Notes: generated by a model not told the origin, from the sequence alone. DNA of 64,000 nt from Desulfuromonadales bacterium (GCA_030145195.1 JAQYVY010000014.1:1-64000); one strand, 5' to 3'; shown: positions 1-8,206, counted from the first letter of the stretch. Made by a program: numbers and translations.

Positions 1-75
1 ATAACCCTGGGAAACAACCAGACTGGCAGCTTCGTGTTTAAACTCTATTGAAAATGATCGTCTGTCTCTTTTCAT
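1..75 (-). CDS. IS3-type transposase OrfA, N-terminal 25 codons, runs off left edge
   Basis: Reading the minus strand from the ATG at 73-75 gives a peptide starting MKRDRRSFSIEFKHEAA, the usual N-terminus of the HTH-containing OrfA of IS3-family elements (pattern K-R-x-R-R-S-F-x-x-E-F-K). A purine-rich GAGAGG lies about ten bases upstream. The frame is open to base 1, so the rest of the element lies outside the window. OrfA normally binds the element ends and is fused by frameshifting to the DDE transposase OrfB. The family call is firm; whether the element is intact cannot be judged. Confidence 0.75.
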   Translation of the reverse strand, partial: MKRDRRSFSIEFKHEAASLVVSQGY

Positions 76-117
76 CAGTGAACACCTCTCTTTGGATGGT
101 AATATACCACCTAAGTT

Positions 118-144
118 GGTGTCCGGTTTCATTGAACCACTACA
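118..144 (-). mobile_element. Probable terminal inverted repeat of the IS3-type element
   Basis: About 40 bases upstream of the OrfA start, the minus strand reads TGTAGTGGTTCAATG and then AAACCGGACACC. This begins with the TG dinucleotide and TGTAGTG pattern common at IS3-family ends. The element boundary is therefore placed near base 144. The other end is outside the window, so the inverted repeat cannot be paired. Confidence 0.6.
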
Positions 145-177
145 TGTCGGGATTCTTGTGTTCCGGGGCCAGGTCTT

Positions 178-237
178 GCCTTGATTCCATTCAATCAAAA
201 TCATAGGAGATCGGGGACACGTACATTATGTCCCCGA
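178..237. repeat. REP-like unit: shared 40-bp leader plus ggggaca hairpin
   Basis: Bases 179-220 (tgattccattcaa, then caaaatcataggagatcgg, then ggacac) recur almost exactly at 1760-1800. They run into a hairpin at 211-237 with arms TCGGGGACA and TGTCCCCGA. It belongs to the family of ggggacac hairpins scattered from 0 to 20.4 kb. It lies just beyond the 3' end of hisF and could act as a transcription end. Confidence 0.7.
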
Positions 238-254
238 ATCCCCACCTGGGACAC

Positions 255-1019
255 CTAAAGATTCACCTGCAGCCCTTTGCCAGCCAGGTATTCCTTAACC
301 TGGCGGATACTAAAGGTGCGGAAATGAAAAACCGAAGCGGCCAGCAGGGTCTGGGCACCGCCTTGCATCACCCCTTCGTAAAAGTGTTCCAAGGTTCCGG
401 CTCCCCCCGAGGCGACCACCGGCAGATCGACGGCATCGGATATGGCGCGAGTGAACGCGAGGTCGTACCCTTTCTTGGTCCCGTCACCATCCATGCTGGT
501 CGGCAGGATCACCCCGGCCCCGAGCGACTGGCACTGTCTGGCCCATTCGACTGCATCCTTGCCGACCGGCTTGTTCCCCCCGGAAACGACCAGTTCGAAG
601 CCAGAAGGCATCGTATCGTTTCTACGGGCATCGATGGCCACCGTCACCTTCTCGGAGCCAAATTTTTGGGCCGCCTGGCGGATCAGATCGGGGTTGCTGA
701 CAGCCGCACTGTTCATCGAAACCTTGTCACCACCGGCCTCCAGCACCGCCTCAATATCCTCCAGAGAGCCGATCCCCCCACCAACTGTCAGCGGGATGTC
801 GATCACCGCAGCAACGTCTTTTACCCACTGTAGCCGTGTCTTGCGGTTTTCTACGGTCGCCGCAATATCGAGCATGGCCAGTTCATCGGCCCCTTCTTTC
901 TGGTAAAACAAGGCATTTTCGATTGGATCGCCGGCATCCTTCAAATCGACAAAATTTACGCCCTTGACCACCCGGCCATCCTTCATGTCCAAGCATGGCA
1001 TAATTTTCACAACACTCAT
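255..1019 (-). CDS. hisF: Imidazole glycerol phosphate synthase cyclase subunit HisF
   Basis: This is the cyclase half of imidazole glycerol phosphate synthase. With the glutaminase HisH it turns PRFAR plus ammonia into imidazole glycerol phosphate and AICAR (histidine and purine pathways, cytosol). The 254 residues have the normal family length and a (beta/alpha)8 pattern. Visible motifs are PCLDMKDGRVVKG with catalytic Asp11, TVGGGIGS, the second catalytic Asp in VAIDARR, TSMDGDGT and ASGGAG. An AAGGAG lies 7 bases before the ATG. No other his gene is nearby and both flanks are repeat-rich, so it is an orphan here. It may be a second copy or a gene separated from its operon. The alternative, a HisF-like paralogue in nucleotide-sugar amination, is less likely because the HisF signatures are complete. 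Confidence 0.92.
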   Translation of the reverse strand: MSVVKIMPCLDMKDGRVVKGVNFVDLKDAGDPIENALFYQKEGADELAMLDIAATVENRKTRLQWVKDVAAVIDIPLTVGGGIGSLEDIEAVLEAGGDKVSMNSAAVSNPDLIRQAAQKFGSEKVTVAIDARRNDTMPSGFELVVSGGNKPVGKDAVEWARQCQSLGAGVILPTSMDGDGTKKGYDLAFTRAISDAVDLPVVASGGAGTLEHFYEGVMQGGAQTLLAASVFHFRTFSIRQVKEYLAGKGLQVNL

Positions 1020-1892
1020 AATTACCGCTCCTTATTGTTTGGCTTTGTTGTCATATCAGTAAGTTGCCAAGGTCAAACCCCGACACATTGAAAGTCTATA
1101 ATCTTATGAATGTTGTTTAAGTACAAGGGAACAATCTTCAAGAGGCAATCTTGCAGGCCTGATTCAGGGTTTTGATTCGTCAATGTGAAACCAGATCAAG
1201 GGCCAACGTGTTTTAAACGGAGACTTGTCCCCTTCCTCTTAGAACCGCCGGACTCGCCCGGCAGCCGAGTGACTTTCTTTGGCTGATCTCAAAGAAAGTC
1301 ACCAAAGAAACGATCTACGCTGCGCTGGGCATTTGTTTTTGCGCAGATGCGGTGTTCTTGCTACCGATTGTGCATTCTGCCAGCTCGGTGCTCCGTGGCA
1401 AAGAGACCAAGGGGGCCTTCCTTCTGGGCCCCCGTTTCTACAATCCGTCATGTAAACGATGATCTTCTCTGCCGTTAAGCTTTGCTCTGGTCTTTGGTGT
1501 TTTACTCGACAGAAATGAATTAATTCAGAGAGAATGCAGCCATCAACAAACCTCATAAACACACAGGGGGCCTTTAAGAACAGGCCCCCCGCCATTGGGT
1601 GCAGACCAGCAGAATCTTACCGCCCAATCAATGAACGTATAAAACCCTGAGCTATTGGTGTACACATGCCCTCCGCAGGAGAAACAAGCTTTTTTGCTTA
1701 CTTTTTTAGCGTTGAAAAAAGTACGTCGCCTGGCAGTGCGAGAACTGCCGGTTTTGACTTTGATTCCATTCAAACAAAATCATAGGAGATCGGGGACACT
1801 TAAAAGGGACACTTGTTTTTAAATGTCCCTGGCATCTACTTTCTCTTGAGCGCATCTTGCCCCGGGCGTAAGAGCCGTGAGAGAATTAAGTC
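1020..1892. other. Repeat-rich intergenic region, no convincing gene
   Basis: This is 873 bases between hisF and selO, which diverge from it. It contains aaacggagacttgtcccc near 1214-1231, which recurs as aaacggagacttgacccc near 8526-8543. It also contains an inverted G/C-rich segment (gggggcc near 1409 and 1566; ggccccc near 1426 and 1583) and the second copy of the 40-bp REP-like leader. The minus-strand frames at 1299-1595 and 1543-1773 are low-complexity, match no family I know and look like repeat translations. The selO promoter should lie near the right end, but no clear -35/-10 pair was identified. Confidence 0.6.
1759..1829. repeat. REP-like unit, second copy of 40-bp leader plus hairpin
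   Basis: The tail end repeats the leader seen at 179-220 and then changes into gggacacttg / aaatgtccc arms at about 1806-1829, with a T-rich loop. It ends 64 bases before the selO start. It is the same hairpin family as the units near 3555, 6056, 7560 and 7874. Confidence 0.65.
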
Positions 1893-3512
1893 ATGAAAGT
1901 AGATGCCCCCATGCAACAAGCCAACCTCTCTCTGGCCGCGCTAAAGTTCGACAACGCCTTCGTCCGTGAACTGCCTGCCGATCCAGAGCTTGGCAATCAC
2001 GTGCGTCAGGTCTACGGTGCCTGTTACTCACGCGTTCAACCGACGCCGGTGGCTGCACCGCAACTGATCGCCTACGCCGCAGAGGTCGCCAAACTGCTCG
2101 ATTTGCAGCCAGCGAGCTGTACAGGAGAGGAGTTCGCCCAGGCCTTTGTCGGCAATCGCCTGCTCCACGGAATGGACCCTTATGCCTGCTGCTATGGCGG
2201 CCACCAGTTCGGCAACTGGGCCGGTCAGTTGGGTGATGGGCGGGCCATCAATCTGGGTGAGATTATCAACCAGCGTGGTCAACGCTGGGCGCTGCAACTC
2301 AAAGGCGCCGGACTCACACCCTACTCACGCGGTGGCGACGGCCTGGCGGTGTTGCGCTCCTCGGTGCGCGAATTCCTCTGCAGCGAAGCGATGTATCACC
2401 TCGGCGTACCAACCACCCGTGCCTTAAGTGTGCTGCTCACCGGCGAGCAGGTGACCCGCGACATGTTCTACGACGGCCATCCTAAACAGGAACCGGGCGC
2501 CGTGGTCTGCCGGGTCGCGCCCTCTTTCACCCGTTTTGGCAGCTTTCAAATTTTCAGTTCACGCAACGAAATCGAGCCATTGCGCCAACTGCTCGACTAC
2601 ACCATCCGCACCGACTTCCCCCACCTGGGCGCGCCCTCGGTGGCTGTTTACCTGCAGTGGTTTGAAGAACTCTGCCGCAGCACCGCAGCGATGATTGTGC
2701 ACTGGATGCGCGTCGGCTTTGTCCACGGCGTAATGAACACCGACAACATGTCGATCCTCGGCCTGACCATCGACTATGGTCCCTACGGCTGGATCGATGG
2801 CTACAATCCCGACTGGACCCCCAACACCACAGACGCCGCCGGCGGTCGCTACCGTTTCGGCAACCAGCCCCAGATTGCCCTCTGGAACCTCGCTCAGCTG
2901 GCCAACGCTATCTATCCGCTGATCGAGCAGGCAGAACCGCTGGAAGCGGCGCTGCAACTTTATTGGGACAGTTACAAACAAGGCTGGCAGGCGATGATGG
3001 CGCAAAAACTTGGTCTGAAGAGCTTCGAGGCAGAGACCGATCTGGCTTTGATCGCTGAGTTGGAAAAAGTGCTGCAGCTGGTGGAAACCGACATGACGAT
3101 TTTCTACCGCAAGTTGGCTGACCTGATCCCGACAAAAGCCCCGGATGATGCCAGCTTACTCGCCCCGCTGCGCGAGGCTTACTACCAGCCAGAAACCTTG
3201 ACCGGGCACAACCAGGAGCAAATTACAGCCTGGTTGCGCAGCTACCTGCAACGGGTCGCAAAAGACCAATGCGACAGCGATGAACGCCAGCAACGCATGC
3301 ATGCAGTCAACCCAAAGTATGTTTTGCGCAACTACCTGGCGCAAATGGCGATCGACAAAGCCGAAGCGGGAGATCACAGTCTGGTCATTGAGCTGCTGCA
3401 AGTGATGCGGCGGCCCTATGCGGAGCAACCGGAATACGAGGAGTTTGCCGGCAAGCGGCCGGAATGGGCACGCCACCGGGCAGGCTGTTCGATGCTTTCT
3501 TGCAGTTCTTAG
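1893..3512 (+). CDS. selO: SelO protein adenylyltransferase (YdiU / UPF0061)
   Basis: SelO is a pseudokinase-fold enzyme that transfers AMP from ATP to hydroxyl side chains of proteins and is linked to redox stress. The 539-residue product shows the family core: YGGHQFGNWAGQLGDGRA, LKGAGLTPYSRGGDG (lysine region), VLRSSVREFL, and HGVMNTDNMS followed by DYGPYGWID, the metal-binding Asn/Asp segment. The C-terminus is GCSMLSCSS. In animal SelO the residue aligned with the last Cys is selenocysteine; here it is a TGC codon. The first ATG is used, although a second lies six codons in. There is no operon partner: repeat hairpins flank it on both sides. It is one of few plus-strand genes in the left half. 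Confidence 0.95.
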   Translation: MKVDAPMQQANLSLAALKFDNAFVRELPADPELGNHVRQVYGACYSRVQPTPVAAPQLIAYAAEVAKLLDLQPASCTGEEFAQAFVGNRLLHGMDPYACCYGGHQFGNWAGQLGDGRAINLGEIINQRGQRWALQLKGAGLTPYSRGGDGLAVLRSSVREFLCSEAMYHLGVPTTRALSVLLTGEQVTRDMFYDGHPKQEPGAVVCRVAPSFTRFGSFQIFSSRNEIEPLRQLLDYTIRTDFPHLGAPSVAVYLQWFEELCRSTAAMIVHWMRVGFVHGVMNTDNMSILGLTIDYGPYGWIDGYNPDWTPNTTDAAGGRYRFGNQPQIALWNLAQLANAIYPLIEQAEPLEAALQLYWDSYKQGWQAMMAQKLGLKSFEAETDLALIAELEKVLQLVETDMTIFYRKLADLIPTKAPDDASLLAPLREAYYQPETLTGHNQEQITAWLRSYLQRVAKDQCDSDERQQRMHAVNPKYVLRNYLAQMAIDKAEAGDHSLVIELLQVMRRPYAEQPEYEEFAGKRPEWARHRAGCSMLSCSS

Positions 3513-3554
3513 TCAAGCGGGTTCTGGCGCACACAACAACCACTTGACTCAAAA

Positions 3555-3632
3555 GGGACACTTGTTTTCAAGTGTCCCCGGCTCTGATCGAGCCTTTCTG
3601 GTTTCAATTGTCCAATGTCAAGGGCTGACCCC
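3555..3632. repeat. REP-like hairpin plus ttgtccaatgtcaagggctgacccc motif
   Basis: A perfect 10-bp hairpin (GGGACACTTG, TTTT loop, CAAGTGTCCC) at 3555-3578 lies 43 bases after selO. At 3608-3632 comes the motif ttgtccaatgtc-aagggctgacccc, which recurs near 5040, 7930, 8207 and 8548, and inverted near 19794 and 20153. The hairpin could end selO transcription, but it lacks a following T-run. Confidence 0.7.
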
Positions 3633-3696
3633 GTTTGTCTAACGTTGATGTGTCTTATCCGCACTACAAAACACCTGATGCTCTCTTGTAAACGGG

Positions 3697-4659
3697 CTAT
3701 ACATGATTACGCAGTTGTAGTTCCAATGGGTGTGGGCTCAGGTAAACCTGCTGCGTCAGGTATGGTTGCTCATATTTCCGGATGAAGTGATTGAGCAGTG
3801 TGATCGGTACGATCAGAGGCATCAGTCCTGAACGATAATCAGTGATGACCTGAAGAACTTCCTGTTTTTCATCGGCCGTGAGCTGTTTTTTGAAGTAACC
3901 AAGGACATGCTGCATGACGTTGACATGCTTCCGTGTGGTTGTCTGCAAGCGCAGCCCTTTCATCAGTAACGCTAGATAGTCCGCATAGATTTGCGCGGTT
4001 TTTACTTCTTTGCCAACAGCTACCAGTTTACCCATGAGACGGTAAATTTCTGGACTGTGGGCGAGCAATAGCAGCTTGTGCCGAGTGTGAAAAACGACCA
4101 GAGCACCACGGGTTTTGCCGTTGGCAATACTTTCCCGCCAGCGTTTCAGGGTAAAGATGATCTCGATGAAATTATCTCTTAAGCCTGGATCATTGAGGCG
4201 CCCATCCTCTTCAACCGGCAACAGTGGAAAATGCTCCATAAAAGCCTTGGCAAACAGACCGATTCCCTGGGTGTTGGGGCTGCCGTTCTTATCATAAAGC
4301 TTGACCCGCTCCATGCCACTGCTCGGCGATTTGGACTTGAAGATAAATCCGCTCAGGTCTTCCTTTTCCAGTTCGGCAACCCGTTTCTTTGCCCAAGCCT
4401 GCATGTTATCAGTGATATCCTCGCCGCTCTTTGAGAAAACCAGGCGTTGGTTGTCCGGTGTGCCGACCAGGCGCAATGTCTCTCGGGGGGTCGGCAATCC
4501 CAACTCAACTTCCGGGCAAACAGGTACGTATTCAACATAACGGCCGAGCGTCTCGGTCAGGAAGCGATCATGTTTATGTCCGCCGTCAAAGCGGACCTTT
4601 TCCCCGAGCAGACACGAGCTAACTCCCAGTCGGATTTTTTCTATAGACTCTGCAGACAT
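3697..4659 (-). CDS. DUF523-DUF1722 fusion protein (YbgA-like C-terminus)
   Basis: The N-terminal part (about 10-150) is a DUF523 domain (LGVSSCLLGEKVRFDGGHK, VPVCPEVELGLPTPRE). The C-terminal part (about 190-305) is DUF1722, the domain of E. coli YbgA. Stand-alone DUF523 proteins include the thiouracil desulfurase TudS, whose [4Fe-4S] cluster uses three Cys. Here Cys16 and Cys48 are present, but the third position reads SKSPSSGM with Ser in place of Cys. As far as I recall this is common in the fused subfamily, so desulfurase activity should not be assumed. Length (320 aa) is typical of the fusion. It is monocistronic and convergent with selO. Confidence 0.8.
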   Translation of the reverse strand: MSAESIEKIRLGVSSCLLGEKVRFDGGHKHDRFLTETLGRYVEYVPVCPEVELGLPTPRETLRLVGTPDNQRLVFSKSGEDITDNMQAWAKKRVAELEKEDLSGFIFKSKSPSSGMERVKLYDKNGSPNTQGIGLFAKAFMEHFPLLPVEEDGRLNDPGLRDNFIEIIFTLKRWRESIANGKTRGALVVFHTRHKLLLLAHSPEIYRLMGKLVAVGKEVKTAQIYADYLALLMKGLRLQTTTRKHVNVMQHVLGYFKKQLTADEKQEVLQVITDYRSGLMPLIVPITLLNHFIRKYEQPYLTQQVYLSPHPLELQLRNHV

Positions 4660-5141
4660 AGGGTCTCCCTATCTAAATAATCGTTTAATCAGTGTAACAG
4701 TTTTCTGCCAGTTGTGTTCACGGAGGAATCTGAGATAATGAATGATAATTAACTGTGAGGTTATTTAAGATCCATTTCAGGGGACGTTGTTGATATATTG
4801 ACATTTGCCAGCATCGCTCCTATTGTCCCCAAATGCCACGCCATGCACGTATAGATATCCCAGGCCTTTTGCAGCACGACAGGGTTATACACGGTCAGCG
4901 GTGAGTCCTGCGTGAGAACGAAGGAAGATTATTTTTGATGGAGCTGAGGTGTTGCGGGACTTGATGAGCTGAATATCACAATAGCGACAACGTCCCGTGT
5001 TCCCTTTTTTTTACTAACCTGGGGAATTTGTTGGCTTGGCTTGTCCGATGTCGAGGGCTGACCCTTTTTTTTATCCCGATTCCCTATCGTTGACCTTGAT
5101 GCCACCATCCAGGTCAATCGAGAGGGAGAACAGTCAACAGG
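4660..5141. other. Intergenic region with repeat copy at 5019-5070
   Basis: No gene was recognised in these 482 bases. A 62-codon minus-strand frame at 4929-5117 translates repeat sequence and is not credible. Bases 5019-5070 (aacctgggg...ttgttggcttggcttgtcc, then gatgtcgagggctgaccc) recur with few changes at 7905-7954, giving a dispersed direct repeat of about 50 bp that contains the ttgtcc-gatgtc motif. Confidence 0.6.
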
Positions 5142-5711
5142 TTATTCTGCACTTGATGCATTAAAGACAAAATCGATGAATTCATTCGACAGGTTCTTAA
5201 GATTGTCCGAGATAGCCTTGCGATCAGAAAAGAATTTCAAGTCATGTGAGATGTAACCGAGACCCAAGACCTTATGCTCTGAATTGAGTACATATTTAGC
5301 CCAGCTGGGCGTAGGCATTGTTTTCTGAACGCGCCACTCCTGCCCAATGAACGTTTGATTACCCATTTGCTGCATTGTCTCGTAGAGATCGCAATCCTCT
5401 TCATAAATCCAAGCGCGCAGAAATACCTTTAACGGTTCGACATGTTGCTGAATTTCGTAGGTAATAAGGCGTACCTTAGGCATTGGCTCACGGAGTTCTA
5501 CCCATAACCCTCCATTGCGAATGTATGCCCGTACATTCATCTTGGGTGAAGATTCTTCGAGTACCACTTTGGCAGAATTCATACCCTCGGCCCAGTGGCC
5601 TTTCCAACTTTTAGCGAAGTCCTTGGATTTTAACCAACTTTCAAGTTTCTCAGGCAATTTGTGTTGCTGTAAGAACTTTTCGATTTCTTCAGTTGTCGTG
5701 TTTTCTGTCAT
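5142..5711 (-). CDS. Hypothetical protein, 189 aa
   Basis: I do not recognise this soluble, mixed alpha/beta protein. It starts with an acidic helical segment (TTEEIEKFLQQHKLP), followed by regularly spaced Trp (ESWLKS, SWKGHWAEG, GGLWVELREP, EWRVQKTM) and a helical C-terminus. There is no signal peptide, membrane segment or clear catalytic motif. GGAG lies about ten bases before the ATG. It stands alone between repeats and close to an IS4-type transposase remnant, so it looks like accessory DNA. Clean codon structure over 189 codons supports a real gene. Confidence 0.6.
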   Translation of the reverse strand: MTENTTTEEIEKFLQQHKLPEKLESWLKSKDFAKSWKGHWAEGMNSAKVVLEESSPKMNVRAYIRNGGLWVELREPMPKVRLITYEIQQHVEPLKVFLRAWIYEEDCDLYETMQQMGNQTFIGQEWRVQKTMPTPSWAKYVLNSEHKVLGLGYISHDLKFFSDRKAISDNLKNLSNEFIDFVFNASSAE

Positions 5712-5840
5712 TAGTTAAATACTCCATAGCCAGCTTTGATAAGTCCTGTGCCGGCCTGTCCTGAGGTTGAACCAAGTTAACATACTATTTTCACAATAAA
5801 AACATCCCAATTTTTGACGCTATAGTCTAATGGCGCTAGT

Positions 5841-6050
5841 TTAAGCAGACTCAGCATGATTTCTGCGTTCTCGCAAAGACTTCTCCATTTCATGTCTCGG
5901 GGAAGTCATTCGAGGATAGGCTTTGGGTCTTCGTTTGACAGCGCGGGGCTCAGTTCTTCCTGGTCGCTGTCTAATCGGTGTGTTGGTTATTGCTTCATAC
6001 AAAGCACTAACCAATCTAAATCGCTCTGCGTGACTAACTTTTGCCTGATT
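5841..6050 (-). pseudogene. IS4-type transposase remnant (C-terminal ~65 codons)
   Basis: The minus-strand frame reads RTEPRAVKRRPKAYPRMTSP and then RHEMEK, the characteristic basic tail of IS4-family DDE transposases (pattern R-x-E-P-R-x-x-K-R-R-P-K, followed by L-T-x-P-R). Everything upstream, including the catalytic DDE core, is missing; the frame begins inside a REP-like hairpin at 6056-6086. This is therefore the broken 3' end of an insertion sequence, not a functional gene. Confidence 0.72.
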
Positions 6051-6055
6051 TGAAG

Positions 6056-6086
6056 TTCGGGGACACATTACTTATGTGTCCCCGAA
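6056..6086. repeat. REP-like perfect hairpin, copy A
   Basis: Thirteen-base arms TTCGGGGACACAT / ATGTGTCCCCGAA are separated by TACTT. The same 31 bases, plus several flanking bases (gaag before, ttc after), occur again at 7560-7590. Palindromic units of this type are typical substrates of REP-associated transposases. Confidence 0.8.
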
Positions 6087-6111
6087 TTCAAGGTTGATCT
6101 TTCCCCTTTTC

Positions 6112-7215
6112 TCAGGCATCAAATAATATTCGTCGGGCGTCAGGTTGACCTTGTCTGGCTGCAAGGCAGAACCACTTGTCAGCTTCGATCTCATCCTGAT
6201 CGACGCCGTCGCCTTGGCGCAGCATCAGGCCGTAATTATACATAGCGAGCGCATTGCCCCCATCTGCGGCCTTGCGCAACCATTCGGCGGCCTCCACATA
6301 GTCCTGCTCGACACCCTCACCATGCAGGTAAATAAATCCGATCGCCGCACAGGCGGTGATGTCTTCAGCCTCCTCCACAGCGACGCGCAAAATACGCAAG
6401 GCCAGGTCGACATTTTTTGGGCCACCCTGGCCATTCTTGACCATGCAGGCGAGCTTGATGCAGACCTCAAGGTATCCTAGTTCAAAAGCCCAAATGAAAT
6501 ATTCACGCGCCTTTGCTTCATCCTTGGGGACACCGTCACCATAAAAGTACACGTTGCCGAGGTTCAAGATCGCCAGATCACAGCCAAGTTGAATCGCTTT
6601 TTCAAAGAAGTGAATCGCCTTTAAAGAGTCTTTTTCATAAAATAAACCCTTCAGATGCATGAGCGCCAGATCGTGGTGCGCTGGAGGGTAATCCTGCTCT
6701 GCTGCAAGATGATACCATTTCGCTGCTTGCTCCAGGTCTGCTTCGACACCATCTGCGAGCCGCAGCATGCACCCCAACTGAAAGGCCGACTCAGCGTTGC
6801 CCTGCTGCGCGGCTTTTTCGAAAAGATCGTAGGCCAGCTCTTTATCAAGGGTGTTGCCGTAACCGAAACAGTAGCTCAAACCAAGCTGGTACTGACCAAA
6901 CTCATAACCTTGATCGGCAGCCAGCTTGAACCAGCTCTCTGCAATGTTGATATCTCGCTCTACGTCTTTACCGCTCTTGTAAAAAAGGCCGAGATTGTAC
7001 TGGGCCTTGCAAAAACCCTGCTCTGCTGCCAGACGGAACCAGCGCAAAGCCTCAACCAGATCTTTCTCAACGATTTTGCCGAAACTGTAACAGTAGCCGA
7101 GACCGTTCTGCGCTTCGGCCACATCCAGAGCAGCCAGCTCTTGCCAGATCTTATAGGCCGTTGCAAAATCATCTGCCATCGCCGCGTTATATGCTTTCTT
7201 AAGTTGTTTCCGCAT
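6112..7215 (-). CDS. Sel1-like repeat protein
   Basis: The protein is about 367 residues of consecutive Sel1-like (SLR/TPR-related) repeats of 36-38 residues. They are recognised by A-x-x-x-L-G-x-x-Y-x-x-G-x-x-V-x-x-D and A-x-x-W-F-x-x-A-A-x-Q-G, for example AQYNLGLFYKSGKDVERD and AESWFKLAADQG; I count about nine or ten. Such solenoids act as protein-interaction scaffolds, and the partner is unknown. A longer frame opens at 7281, but an AAGGAGG eight bases before the ATG at 7215 makes MRKQLKKAYNAA the better start. No signal peptide is seen, so it is probably cytoplasmic. No operon partner. Confidence 0.85.
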   Translation of the reverse strand: MRKQLKKAYNAAMADDFATAYKIWQELAALDVAEAQNGLGYCYSFGKIVEKDLVEALRWFRLAAEQGFCKAQYNLGLFYKSGKDVERDINIAESWFKLAADQGYEFGQYQLGLSYCFGYGNTLDKELAYDLFEKAAQQGNAESAFQLGCMLRLADGVEADLEQAAKWYHLAAEQDYPPAHHDLALMHLKGLFYEKDSLKAIHFFEKAIQLGCDLAILNLGNVYFYGDGVPKDEAKAREYFIWAFELGYLEVCIKLACMVKNGQGGPKNVDLALRILRVAVEEAEDITACAAIGFIYLHGEGVEQDYVEAAEWLRKAADGGNALAMYNYGLMLRQGDGVDQDEIEADKWFCLAARQGQPDARRILFDA

Positions 7216-7552
7216 TCTCTGACCTCCTTGTCCCTTGGGGCCTGCAAGGCAACCCTTGCACAAACAAAAAAACCCATCCATAGGCTTGGAAGGGTCACGT
7301 CACTTTTTTAGAACGTCCACCTTCCCTATCTGCCGGTATTTTAAAATCCGTTGGTATCAGCACCAATCCACAGTGGGCTGGTTGCTGCAACGACATCGGG
7401 CTTGTTCCCTTGGTCGCTATCGATAAGAAGGTTTCAGTTATATTTTAAAGGTTAGTATCAGTCTGTGATGGTGTGGGCCTCCCTGCCCTGTTGCCTTCTT
7501 GCGTTGTGGGTAGCTTGATGTGGTGGTGTGACAGGATAAGTCATAAGTGTGT
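7216..7552. other. Intergenic stretch without recognised content
   Basis: This stretch lies upstream of the Sel1 gene and should contain its promoter, but no strong -35/-10 pair, RNA gene or repeat was identified. The minus strand has a ribosome-binding site for the Sel1 gene at about 7223-7229. Confidence 0.4.
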
Positions 7553-7559
7553 TTAGAAG

Positions 7560-7590
7560 TTCGGGGACACATTACTTATGTGTCCCCGAA
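7560..7590. repeat. REP-like perfect hairpin, copy B
   Basis: It is identical to the hairpin at 6056-6086 over all 31 bases and into the flanks. It interrupts the reading frame of the truncated secreted-protein gene that starts at 7729. Confidence 0.8.
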
Positions 7591-7729
7591 TTCCAAGTGA
7601 GTAAGGCTGCATTTGCTGGTGGACACTTTGCCACCACTGAACGGTTTCAGAATAACCGTCTTTTGCTGCGAGAGCTTGGGATGGGACAAACAATAGAACA
7701 AGAACGAATGCACACAGGACTTTATTCAT
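7591..7729 (-). pseudogene. Truncated gene for a secreted protein
   Basis: A GAGGGG ribosome-binding site precedes ATG at 7729. The frame encodes a textbook Sec signal peptide (MNKVLCAFVLVLLFVPSQALA with cleavage after ALA) and about 25 further residues (KDGYSETVQWWQSVHQQMQP) before running into a REP-like hairpin and stopping. The upstream leader is duplicated near 8048-8179. The most likely reading is a secreted-protein gene cut short by repeat insertion or recombination. A short secreted peptide is an alternative. Confidence 0.5.
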
Positions 7730-7856
7730 TTTCCCCTCTATTCCTCCAAACATTCATAAAACACGTGCAATATAATGATCTTACGTTGTTTTTTTTGTGA
7801 ATTACGTTAAGGGCTAGCGTGGGATCTTATAATCTTATGGACGTCCCGCTTTTCCT
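7720..7856. repeat. Direct repeat of ~130 bp, copy 1 (gene leader)
   Basis: From ctttattcat (start codon region of the truncated gene) to ttatggacgtcccgcttttc, this segment is about 90% identical by eye to 8047-8183. It includes the blocks ttacgttaagggctagcgtg and ggatcttataatcttatgg. On the minus strand it is the 5' leader, with ribosome-binding site, of the truncated secreted-protein gene. Confidence 0.75.
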
Positions 7857-7873
7857 CGGGTGCTGTGGAGATT

Positions 7874-7955
7874 GGGGACACATTAGTAATGTGTCCCCGA
7901 CTCATAACCTGGGGGGTTGTTGGCTTGGCTTGTCCGATGTCGAGGGCTGACCCCT
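7874..7955. repeat. REP-like hairpin plus 50-bp dispersed repeat
   Basis: GGGGACACATTA-G-TAATGTGTCCCC at 7874-7898 is a near-perfect palindrome of the same family as copies A and B. It is followed at 7905-7954 by the 50-bp segment shared with 5019-5070, which ends in gatgtcgagggctgacccc. Confidence 0.75.
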
Positions 7956-8046
7956 TGTTCTAAAAATAGCTCCACAGTGTGTTTTCTGGGGCTATTTCAG
8001 CATATAATTTATATGATTTCAGTTAGTTAACTTGGTCCGACCCCGG

Positions 8047-8183
8047 CACGTCTTTATTCATCTTCCCTCTTTCCTCCAAAGATTCATAAACAACGTTCAA
8101 TATCAGGCGCTTACGTTGTTTTTTTGTGCATTACGTTAAGGGCTAGCGTGGGATCTTATAATCTTATGGACGCCCCGCTTTTC
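8047..8183. repeat. Direct repeat of ~130 bp, copy 2 (gene leader)
   Basis: This is the second copy of the leader at 7720-7856. On the minus strand it again reaches a ribosome-binding site and ATG-aataaag, but identity ends there and the frame stops within about twelve codons in repeat sequence (ggtcggaccaag). The duplicated unit is thus a leader whose coding part has been lost. Confidence 0.7.
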
Positions 8184-8206
8184 TGAGACATTTATTGGTT
8201 TGATTT

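Noticed and set aside
1299-1773. Two minus-strand frames of 98 and 76 codons
   Set aside because: Low-complexity translations of repeat DNA, no ribosome-binding site or family likeness, and they overlap each other.
3480-3512. Selenocysteine in SelO
   Set aside because: The aligned position is a TGC Cys codon and the gene ends at a normal TAG; no TGA is read through.
4929-5117. 62-codon minus-strand frame
   Set aside because: Contains the dispersed repeat translated (KKGQPSTSDKP type) and has no natural start.
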